46,149 nucleotides of DNA from contig JAVHLY010000016.1 in NCBI GenBank assembly GCA_031081585.1, positions 21,343 through 67,491 of the forward strand, in the 5' to 3' direction. The notes under the pieces were generated by a model. The model ran no database searches, was not told the origin of the DNA, and saw only the letters and a program-made list of their open reading frames with translations. Of the stretch, positions 39,737 to 46,149 are shown piece after piece. The position numbers and the translations under genes were made by a program. Source of the DNA: Armatimonadota bacterium. GTDB lineage: Bacteria > Sysuimicrobiota > Sysuimicrobiia > Sysuimicrobiales > Humicultoraceae. Numbering within the stretch: position 1 is the first letter of the stretch; each line of letters opens with the position of its first letter.

Positions 39737-40699
39737 GTGACGCGTGCGGAGGCGGGTGGCGGCGCCGAGCAGGGCGTAGGCGTAGCCCGCCGGGCCGCCG
39801 AGATCCTGGACGACCTGCGCCTGCTGCGGATCCGGGGCGGGAGCGCCATCGGCCGGGCGGCATTCACCGCGCTGGCACTGGCGGCGGCGGAAGGGCCCGA
39901 CGACCCCGCCGCGCTGGGTGCGCACGTGCTCGACGTGGGACGGGAGCTGCTGGCCCTGGCCCCCGTCATGGCCACCGTCGCCCGCGTCGTCCACGACGCC
40001 GAGGCCATCGTGGAGGAGGAGCTTGGCCGGGGCGCCCCCGCATCCCAGGTCCGGGCGCGCCTTCAGGCCTGGGCAGAGCGGAGCGTCCGGCGGTCTGAAG
40101 CCGACATGGCCCGCCTGGCCGAAGTGGGGGCGCGCCTCGTGGGGTCGGGACGAACGCTGGTGACGCACAGCTTCAGCGACACCGTCCTGCGGGTCCTCAC
40201 CCACGTCGCGCGCGCCGGGGCGACGGTGCGGGTGGTGGTAACCGAGTCCCGCCCCCTCTTCGAGGGCCGGCGCCTGGCCGAGGCGGTGGCGGCGCTCGGG
40301 CTGCCCTGCGAGCTGATCCCAGACGCCGCCATGGGCGTGCGGGTGCGGGGGGCGGACCTGGTCATGGTCGGCGCGGACGCCGTCCTCCCCTCGGGGGCCT
40401 TCCTGAACAAGACCGGCACCTACCTGCTGGCGCTCGCCGCAGCGGCTGCCGGTGTCCCTGTCTACGTGGCGGCAGAGACGACGAAGGTGGACCCGCGGGC
40501 CGCCCTGGGGTGGCCCGTGCCCGTGCCCGACCGCCCGGCGGCAGAGGTGTTGGGCGAGTGGACGCCGCCGCCAGGGCTCATCGTCTGGAACCGCTTCTTC
40601 GAGACCACGCCGGCCAGGCTGGTGGAGGCCTTCGTCACGGAGCGCGGCGTGTTGAGCCCGGCGGCGATGGCGGCCTCGGCCCGGGCCGACGAGGCGTAA
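39737..40699 (+). CDS. eIF2B-alpha-like / sugar-phosphate isomerase-family protein lacking the catalytic Cys
   Basis: 320 aa. C-terminal half is the eIF2B/MtnA/ribose-1,5-bisphosphate isomerase fold: VVVTESRPLFEGRRLAEAVA, LIPDAAMGVRVRGADLVMVGADAV, SGAFLNKTGTYLLALAA and VPVYVAAETTKVDP. The isomerases have a catalytic Cys after Thr-His; here the stretch is LVTHSFSDTVL with Ser145. The catalytic Asp position is kept (D214, GADAV). It is therefore closer to eIF2B-alpha, which binds sugar phosphates without isomerising them. The N-terminal half is a helical bundle. It may sense or modify a ribose phosphate from this cluster. GTG start at 39737. Confidence 0.8.
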   Translation: MTRAEAGGGAEQGVGVARRAAEILDDLRLLRIRGGSAIGRAAFTALALAAAEGPDDPAALGAHVLDVGRELLALAPVMATVARVVHDAEAIVEEELGRGAPASQVRARLQAWAERSVRRSEADMARLAEVGARLVGSGRTLVTHSFSDTVLRVLTHVARAGATVRVVVTESRPLFEGRRLAEAVAALGLPCELIPDAAMGVRVRGADLVMVGADAVLPSGAFLNKTGTYLLALAAAAAGVPVYVAAETTKVDPRAALGWPVPVPDRPAAEVLGEWTPPPGLIVWNRFFETTPARLVEAFVTERGVLSPAAMAASARADEA

Positions 40700-40708
40700 C
40701 TGCGGGCG

Positions 40709-41764
40709 ATGCCGGGGGTGGACCTCTACGACCGCATCCTGGGCAGCCTGGCTGCCGGCGTGATCGGCGACGCCATGGGCGCGGCCACGGAGCAGCGCAG
40801 CTTCGAAGAGATCGTGCGCCTCTTCGGGGGCCCGGTGCGCGAGTTCCACCGTCCGCCACCGGACAGCCCCTTCGCGGGGGGGCGCGAGGCCGCCCAGATC
40901 ACGGACGACGCGGGGCAGATGTTGGCCATGGCCCGGGCGCTGATCGAGACCGGAGGCGTCCTCAGCGTCGAGGCCGTGGCCCGTCACCTGCTGCGCTGGG
41001 CGGAGGATCCCGAGGTCTTCCGGCGGTTCGCCGGCCCCACCACGCGCGCGGCCATCGAGGCGATGCGCGAGGGGGTCCCGCCGCTGGAAGCGGGACGGCG
41101 CGGGCGCCTCACCAGCGTGGGCACGAGCAACGGCGCGGCCATGCGGGTGGCCCCCGCCGGACTGGCGCACCCCGGTGACATCGACGGCGCGGTGCATGAT
41201 GCGGTGGTGATGTGCCTGCCTACCCACGCCACCCAGCTGGCCATGGCGGGCGCGGCCGCTGTGGCCGCCGGCGTGGCCCAGGCGCTCACCCCGGACGCCG
41301 ACGTCTACAGCGTGGTGCGCGCGGCCTTTGCCGGTGCGGAGCAGGGCGAGGCGTCGGGGCGGCGCGAGGGGCGGGTGGTGGCAGGGCCGTCGGTGCAGCG
41401 GCGCATGGAGCTGGCGGTGGCGCTGGCGTTGCGCCACTCCGACCTGCTGGAGGCGGTGCAGGCGATCCACGCCGTGGTGGGCAGCGGGCTGCACATTGCC
41501 GAGGCCGTCCCCGCCGCCGTGGGCGTCTTCGTGGCGGCGGGCGGGGACCCGCTGGAGGCGATCATGGGGGCGGTGAACATCGGGGACGACACCGACACGG
41601 TGGCCATCATCGCCGGCAGCCTAGCCGGAGCGCTGCGGGGGGCCCGGGCCCTGCCGGCCGACCTCATCGAGCGCGTCGAGCGCGCCAACGCGCTCGACCT
41701 GCGCGCGGTGGCCCGCGAGCTGACGGCGCTGGCCGAGCGGGCCCGAGTCCCCAGCGCCCGCTAG
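40709..41764 (+). CDS. ADP-ribosylglycohydrolase (DraG/ARH) family protein
   Basis: 351 aa, all-helical family. Metal-binding signatures are present: GDAMGAATE near residue 20, TDDAGQM at 65-71 (usually TDDT) and IGDDTDTVA near 290 (usually GGDTDT). These give the Asp/Thr ligands for two Mg ions. Known members remove ADP-ribose from proteins or cleave ADP-ribosyl compounds, but many cluster with sugar genes and act on unknown N-ribosides. The setting here, between a sugar-phosphate-binding fold and a nucleoside-type ABC/hydrolase set, favours small-molecule catabolism. 9 bp after the eIF2B-like gene. Confidence 0.88.
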   Translation: MPGVDLYDRILGSLAAGVIGDAMGAATEQRSFEEIVRLFGGPVREFHRPPPDSPFAGGREAAQITDDAGQMLAMARALIETGGVLSVEAVARHLLRWAEDPEVFRRFAGPTTRAAIEAMREGVPPLEAGRRGRLTSVGTSNGAAMRVAPAGLAHPGDIDGAVHDAVVMCLPTHATQLAMAGAAAVAAGVAQALTPDADVYSVVRAAFAGAEQGEASGRREGRVVAGPSVQRRMELAVALALRHSDLLEAVQAIHAVVGSGLHIAEAVPAAVGVFVAAGGDPLEAIMGAVNIGDDTDTVAIIAGSLAGALRGARALPADLIERVERANALDLRAVARELTALAERARVPSAR

Positions 41765-41865
41765 GGCGCTGCGGGCCGTCCGTGACCGTACCGTGGCGGG
41801 CGGTTCGGGAGGGGAGGTGAGAGGGGTCTCGTCGTCTAGGCGGAGGAGGGAAGGAGGTCGAGACG

Positions 41866-43254
41866 ATGTGGGTGCGAGTGTGGGGAGGCCTCACGGCCCT
41901 GCTCGTCGCCGTGGTCGCCGGTGCGCTGGTGGCGAGCACGGTGCTGCCGGTCCGGGCGTCCCCCCGACAGGCTGAGGAGGCGGCCGCGGCCGGCGGGGCG
42001 GTGGCGCAGGCGGCGCGGCCGCGCGTCGTGCTCAAGTTCCTGACCATCACCGACGACGCCCAGATCAACGCCTGGAAGGAGATCCTCCAGGAGTTCCGCA
42101 AGATCGAGGGCGGGAAGTGGGCCCACGTGGACCTGGCCTTCGAGTCGGTGCCGTTCCAGGACCTCTTCCCCAAGATCGAGAGCGCTGTGGCCGCGGGCGC
42201 CCAGATGGACCTGGTGCAGTCCGATGGCCCCGACATGAAGCACTACGCCTTCTACCGCAGCCTGGTGCCGCTGGGCCGCTACTTCACCCCGGAGGAGCTC
42301 AAGCAGTGGCTGCCGCAGTCCGTCGAGGAAGGCAGCTTCCGCGGCGTGCTCTACGGCCCGCCGATGATGCAGTCCTGCTCACTGATGATGTACAACCGAC
42401 AGATGACCGACGCCGCCGGCATCAAGCCGCCCACGACGCTGGGGCGGAGCTGGACGATGCGCCAGGCGCTCACCGCGTGGCAGAAGACCACCCGCCGCCC
42501 CGCCGGCTCCAGCGTCCCCACGGTGTGGGGGCTGCGCTGGGGGCAGGGGACGTGGGTCGGCGACTACGAGCACGGGATCTTCCGGCGGTCGAACGGGGCC
42601 AAGGGGTCCAAGACCTTCCAGGGCATGGGCCCGGACGGGGTTACCTTCGTCGGCTACTTCGACACGCCCGAGGCCGTCGAGGCGATGCAGTTCTACCAGG
42701 ACCTGCACCGCCGCTACCGGGTGACGCCCATCGAGCCGATCCCGCAGATCTTCGAGACGCGCAAGGCCGCCTTCATGGTGACGCCCGACAACCGCATCGG
42801 GGAGCTCAACCGCCTCTACGGGGAAGGGAAGTTCCCCTGGGGCGTGACCGGCATCCCCTACTTTAAGACCCAGCTCTGCCACACCGGGAGCTGGCACTAC
42901 GGGATCTCGCCGAACACGCGCCACCTGGAGGAGGCGGTGGCATTCGTGAAGTTCGCCAGCAGCGACGCGGGGGCGCGCATCTGGTACAAGCACGTGCGCC
43001 AGCTCCCCGCCAACGTCAACCTGCTCAACAGCCTGCCCGAATACCGGCCGGGCGGGCGGCAGCACATGTGGTTCGAGGCGATGCAGCGGATCGGGGTGCC
43101 GCGCATCCAGACCCCCGGCTACACCGAGTACCAGCAGGTCTTCGCCGAAGTGACCCTCAACATCATCGCCGGCGCCGACGTCGCCCAGCAGATGAAGGCC
43201 GGAGCCCAGCGCATCCAGGGCCTGCTGGCCAAGTACCGGGGCTGGAACCGCTAG
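41866..43254 (+). CDS. ABC transporter extracellular solute-binding protein (family 1)
   Basis: 462 aa. Signal peptide at residues 1-31: RVWGGLTALLVAVVAGALVA then VLPVRASP, which suggests signal peptidase I cleavage. No lipobox Cys is present near it. The mature part follows the sugar-binding (CUT1) pattern: LKFLTITDDAQINAWKEIL, FPKIESAVAAGAQMDLVQS, FYQDLHRRYRVTP and a C-terminal AVAFVKFASSDAGARIW. The ligand is not identifiable. Excellent RBS (GGAAGGAGG); 101 bp after the glycohydrolase gene. A strong hairpin follows its stop. Confidence 0.9.
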   Translation: MWVRVWGGLTALLVAVVAGALVASTVLPVRASPRQAEEAAAAGGAVAQAARPRVVLKFLTITDDAQINAWKEILQEFRKIEGGKWAHVDLAFESVPFQDLFPKIESAVAAGAQMDLVQSDGPDMKHYAFYRSLVPLGRYFTPEELKQWLPQSVEEGSFRGVLYGPPMMQSCSLMMYNRQMTDAAGIKPPTTLGRSWTMRQALTAWQKTTRRPAGSSVPTVWGLRWGQGTWVGDYEHGIFRRSNGAKGSKTFQGMGPDGVTFVGYFDTPEAVEAMQFYQDLHRRYRVTPIEPIPQIFETRKAAFMVTPDNRIGELNRLYGEGKFPWGVTGIPYFKTQLCHTGSWHYGISPNTRHLEEAVAFVKFASSDAGARIWYKHVRQLPANVNLLNSLPEYRPGGRQHMWFEAMQRIGVPRIQTPGYTEYQQVFAEVTLNIIAGADVAQQMKAGAQRIQGLLAKYRGWNR

Positions 43255-43260
43255 CCCCAC

Positions 43261-43291
43261 GCGCGGGGCCGCCCACGGGGCGGCCCCGCGC
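43261..43291 (+). terminator. 13-bp GC hairpin between binding protein and permease genes
   Basis: GCGCGGGGCCGCC (43261-43273) and GGCGGCCCCGCGC (43279-43291) are exact inverted copies with a 5-nt loop and no T-run. In binding-protein ABC operons such hairpins stabilise the upstream mRNA or cause partial termination, so that binding protein exceeds permease. Confidence 0.6.
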
Positions 43292-43324
43292 ACCGCGGAG
43301 GAGCGCACGCGCCCAGAGGGCCAG

Positions 43325-44242
43325 GTGAGCGTCGCCACGCCCGCCCTCCCCGTCCCGCGCCGGTGGTGGACCGCCCGCCGCCGCGGCTACCTACTGGCCT
43401 TCCTGTTCATCGCCCCCGCCCTGGTGAACTTCCTCGTCTTCCGCTACCTGCCGATCCTGGCGGCGCTGCGGTCGAGCCTCTGGCAGTACAGCCTGCTGGG
43501 CGGGTACGGGACGTTCATCGGTCTGGGCGCTTACGGGCGCATGCTCGAGGACCCGATCTTCTGGACCTCGCTGCGGGTGACCGCGCTCTACGTCCTGCTC
43601 AAGGTGCCGGCGCAGGTGGCGCTCAGCCTGCTCTTCGCCGTCCTGCTCCAGCGGGAGACGCGCTTCGCCGCCCTGGTCCGCTCGGCCGTCTTCGCCCCCG
43701 TGGTGGCCTCCATCGTCGTCGTCTCGGTGATCTGGGCGCTGATGTACCACGTGCAGCTGGGGCTGCTGAACAGCATCCTCACCAGCCTGGGCCTGCCGCG
43801 GATCGCCTTCCTCTCCAACCCGCAGCTGGCGCTCGTGGCCATTGTCGTCATGATGGTCTGGAAGGAGCTCGGCTTCAGCATGATCATCCTCATGGCGGGG
43901 CTGAAGGGCATCCCCGACATGTTCTACGAGGCGGCACGCATCGACGGGGCCAGCCCCTGGCAGCAGTTCCGGGCCATCACCCTGCCCCTGCTGCGCCGGG
44001 TGCTGATGTTCGTCCTCGTCACCCAGACGATCTTCTCCTTCCAGGTCTTCGTCCCCGTCTACACCATGACCCGCGGCGGGCCGCTGGACGCGACGAAGGT
44101 CATCGTCTACTACATCTACCAGAACGGCTTCCTCTTCCAGGACATGGGGTACGCCGCGGCCATCTCCATGGTGACGCTGGCCATCCTGCTGGTGGTGAGC
44201 GGCGTGCAGATGCGGCTGCTGCGCAGCGAGGTGGAGTACTGA
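43325..44242 (+). CDS. ABC sugar-type transporter permease 1
   Basis: 305 aa with six hydrophobic segments, the first at about 22-40 (YLLAFLFIAPALVNFLVF). The EAA loop that contacts the ATPase is FYEAARIDGASPWQQFRAITLPLL. CUT1/MalF-UgpA type. It has GTG start at 43325. Its stop TGA shares one base with the next ATG (TGATG). No ATP-binding subunit is in the window, so a shared MsmX-like ATPase elsewhere is needed. Confidence 0.94.
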   Translation: MSVATPALPVPRRWWTARRRGYLLAFLFIAPALVNFLVFRYLPILAALRSSLWQYSLLGGYGTFIGLGAYGRMLEDPIFWTSLRVTALYVLLKVPAQVALSLLFAVLLQRETRFAALVRSAVFAPVVASIVVVSVIWALMYHVQLGLLNSILTSLGLPRIAFLSNPQLALVAIVVMMVWKELGFSMIILMAGLKGIPDMFYEAARIDGASPWQQFRAITLPLLRRVLMFVLVTQTIFSFQVFVPVYTMTRGGPLDATKVIVYYIYQNGFLFQDMGYAAAISMVTLAILLVVSGVQMRLLRSEVEY

Positions 44243-45186
44243 TGTCCTCCGGGCCTGTGGCCGAAGCCCGCGCGGTCCTGCCGGCCCGGCGAGGGGCGGG
44301 GACGGCGGCGTTCCTGGCCCGCTGGGCGCGCGCGGCCGGGCGGGACTGGTGGTGGTACCTCACCGGGGTCGTCATCCTGGTCCTCTACGTCACGCCCTTC
44401 GCCTGGATGATCCTGGGGAGCCTGCGGCGGGAAGTGGAGATCTTCGAGTACACCTACCCGCTGACCTGGCGCACCTTCGTCCCCGTGGAGTGGACGCTGA
44501 AGAACTTCCTCGACGTGCTCGGTCTCTCCCCGGAGGGGCGGGCCTTCGGGCTGAACTTCGGCCGGGCCCTGGCGGTGACGGCCTTCGTCTCGGCGGCCGT
44601 CGTACTCAGCTCGCTGGTGGTGAACACCATGGGCGCCTACTTCTTCGCCCGCCTGGACTTCCCGCGCAAGGAGGCGCTGCTGCTCGTCGTCATCGCCACC
44701 ATGCTCATCCCCTTCGAGGCAGTGATGGTGCCGCTCTACATCGTCGTGCGGGCGCTGGGGGTGCAGGACACGGTGTGGGCCCTCGTCCTCCCCTGGTACG
44801 CCAGTCCCTTCGTCATCTTCGCCCTGGTTCAGTTCTTCAAGGAGATCCCGCGGGAGCTGGACGAGGCCGCCATCATCGACGGGGCCTCCTTCTTCGGGGT
44901 GCTGCGCCACGTCATCGTCCCCAACGCCGTCCCCGGGCTGGTGACCACGGCGCTGCTGGAGTTCCAGTTCATCTGGAACCTCTTCTACTGGCCGCTCATC
45001 GCCGTGGGGCGCAAGGAGCTGCAGACGATCCAGGTGGCCATCGCCCAGCAGACGACGCAGACGCAGATCTACTGGGGGCGCATCTTCGCCGGCTCGGTGC
45101 TGGCCTCGGTCCCCATCATCCTCCTCTTCCTCCTGATGCAGCGCTACTACGTCCGCGGCGTCGTCCTCTCCGGGGTCAAGGGGTAG
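44242..45186 (+). CDS. ABC sugar-type transporter permease 2
   Basis: 314 aa. MalG/UgpE-type permease: six membrane segments beginning YLTGVVILVLYVTPFAWMIL, and EAA loop ELDEAAIIDGASFFGVLRHVIVP. The extracytoplasmic part WNLFYWPLIAVGRKELQTI is typical. Pairs with permease 1. ATG overlaps the previous stop by one base; the frame is open upstream but only this start matches the family. Confidence 0.94.
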   Translation: MSSGPVAEARAVLPARRGAGTAAFLARWARAAGRDWWWYLTGVVILVLYVTPFAWMILGSLRREVEIFEYTYPLTWRTFVPVEWTLKNFLDVLGLSPEGRAFGLNFGRALAVTAFVSAAVVLSSLVVNTMGAYFFARLDFPRKEALLLVVIATMLIPFEAVMVPLYIVVRALGVQDTVWALVLPWYASPFVIFALVQFFKEIPRELDEAAIIDGASFFGVLRHVIVPNAVPGLVTTALLEFQFIWNLFYWPLIAVGRKELQTIQVAIAQQTTQTQIYWGRIFAGSVLASVPIILLFLLMQRYYVRGVVLSGVKG

Positions 45187-45189
45187 GCC

Positions 45190-46146
45190 ATGGCCCCCCG
45201 GCGGGTGCTCATCGACACCGACCCCGGCGTGGACGACACCATGGCCATCCTCCTGGCCCTGGCCTCGCCCGAGGTCGTGGTGGAGGGCCTCACGGTGGTC
45301 TACGGCAACACCGACGCGGAGCAGTGCGCCCGCAACGCCCTGGCCGTGCTGGAGGTGGCGGGCCGGCCCGACCTGCCGGTGGCGGTGGGCGCCCGGCGCC
45401 CCCTCCTGCGGCCCTACACCGGCCGCGGCCGGCAGGTGCACGGGGCGGACGGACTGGGGGAGACCGGCCTCGGGGCCGGCCGGCCCGTCCCCGAGGGGAA
45501 CGCCGTGGAGTTCCTCATCGCCCGCGCCCGGGAGGCCCCGGGCGAGCTGACGGTGCTGGCGCTGGGCCCGCTGACCACCCTGGCCCTGGCCGTGAGCGTG
45601 GAGCCGCGCCTGGCGCAGTGGGTGCGCGAGGTGGTCCTCATGGGCGGCGGGGTGCGCGAACGGGGGAACGCCACCCCCGTGGCCGAGGCGAACTTCCACA
45701 ACGACGCCGAGAGCGCCCGCATCGTCCTCCACGCCGGCTGGCCGGTCACCATGGTGGGGCTGGACGTTACCCACCGCGTGATCATGACGCCGGCGCACCT
45801 GGCGCGGCTGGCCGCCGCCCGCACGCCGGTGACCGAGCTGATCGGGGCGATCACCCCCTTCTACCTGCGCGCCGCCCGCCAGTTCGCCGGCATCGACGGG
45901 TTCTTCGTGCACGACCCCACCGCCGTCACCTACCTGCTCCGCCCCGAGTGGTTCACCACGCAGGAGCTCTACGTCGACGTGGTCACCGACAGCGAGCGGG
46001 CGCGCGGCCAGACCATCGCGGACTTCCGCGGGCAGTGGGGACAGCCGCCCAACGTGCGTGTCTGCCTGGAGGTGGACGCGGAGCGCGAGCTGGCCCTCTA
46101 CCTCGAGCGGGTGACCGCCTACCGCCCGGGTGCCGCCCCGTCATGA
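45190..46146 (+). CDS. Nucleoside hydrolase family protein
   Basis: 318 aa. The calcium-binding signature DTDPGVDD is at residues 9-16, with VYGNTDAEQCARNALAVLE next, LTVLALGPLTTLALAV, and EVVLMGGGVRERGNATPVAEANFHND, then HDPTAVTYLL with the catalytic His region. Cleaves ribonucleosides to free base and ribose, or a related N-riboside; specificity is undecided. 3 bp after permease 2, so the imported solute is probably its substrate. Its stop overlaps an ATG at 46143 (ATGA), the apparent start of a further gene that leaves the window after 7 nt. Confidence 0.92.
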   Translation: MAPRRVLIDTDPGVDDTMAILLALASPEVVVEGLTVVYGNTDAEQCARNALAVLEVAGRPDLPVAVGARRPLLRPYTGRGRQVHGADGLGETGLGAGRPVPEGNAVEFLIARAREAPGELTVLALGPLTTLALAVSVEPRLAQWVREVVLMGGGVRERGNATPVAEANFHNDAESARIVLHAGWPVTMVGLDVTHRVIMTPAHLARLAAARTPVTELIGAITPFYLRAARQFAGIDGFFVHDPTAVTYLLRPEWFTTQELYVDVVTDSERARGQTIADFRGQWGQPPNVRVCLEVDAERELALYLERVTAYRPGAAPS

Positions 46147-46149
46147 GCG

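Noticed and set aside
39428-41494. 688-codon minus-strand frame over the eIF2B-like and glycohydrolase genes
   Set aside because: Antisense shadow; the plus-strand genes carry complete family motifs.

Overview
The window is a high-GC (roughly 70% by eye) bacterial chromosome segment that carries the replication origin. The strand layout shows this: every gene from base 1 to about 11,970 reads leftwards and nearly every gene from about 12,460 to the right end reads rightwards (trxB is the one clear exception). Between them lies a non-coding stretch with a cluster of DnaA boxes. The gene order dnaA-dnaN-recF-DUF721-gyrB-gyrA on one side and rpmH-rnpA-yidD-yidC-jag-rsmG-parA-parB on the other is the classic origin block. 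The recF-DUF721-gyrB link and the absence of mnmE/mnmG between jag and rsmG recall Actinobacteria. DUF4446, DUF951-ychF, a short YidC without a periplasmic domain and jag/KhpB recall Bacillota. HspR control of chaperones and very high GC fit a deep Terrabacteria lineage, possibly thermophilic (Symbiobacterium/Thermaerobacter-like or an uncultured hot-spring phylum). I cannot place it further from sequence alone.

Left arm (minus strand): an AlaX-type tRNA editing protein (cut by the window edge), a GNAT acetyltransferase, an M50 membrane metalloprotease, gyrA and gyrB. The gyrB promoter is followed by a leader with a perfect terminator-like hairpin. Then come dciA-like DUF721, recF and dnaN with overlapping ends, an AT-rich dnaA-dnaN gap, dnaA, and a GHKL-ATPase fused to a winged helix that sits between dnaA and the origin.

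Origin and right arm: oriC (about 12.08-12.36 kb), the rpmH promoter, then the ribosome/RNase P/membrane insertase block, rsmG (apparently with a CTG start), a parS palindrome on the rsmG stop codon, parA-parB, an HD hydrolase, DUF4446 and a phosphoribosyltransferase. A complete glycine-cleavage set (gcvT, gcvH, gcvPA, gcvPB) is coupled by overlaps to a threonine/serine dehydratase. Next is a lexA operon with two LexA boxes and a small membrane protein, then a TPR protein, and trxA facing trxB.

Chaperone block: hspR, hsp20, dnaK, grpE, a class-B dnaJ and clpB lie in one direction behind a striking AT-rich palindrome. This is the complete Hsp70-Hsp100 disaggregation machine plus its regulator. 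It is followed by a membrane protein fused to a spermidine-synthase-like domain, and by the conserved DUF951-ychF pair.

Right end: a catabolic-looking cluster of a GntR/UTRA regulator, an eIF2B-alpha-like protein lacking the isomerase cysteine, an ADP-ribosylglycohydrolase homologue, a sugar-type ABC binding protein with two permeases (no ATPase) and a nucleoside hydrolase. This is the best candidate for an undescribed system. Together the genes suggest import and cleavage of a ribosylated compound, with a sugar-phosphate-sensing protein alongside. No mobile elements, CRISPR arrays, tRNA or rRNA genes were seen.
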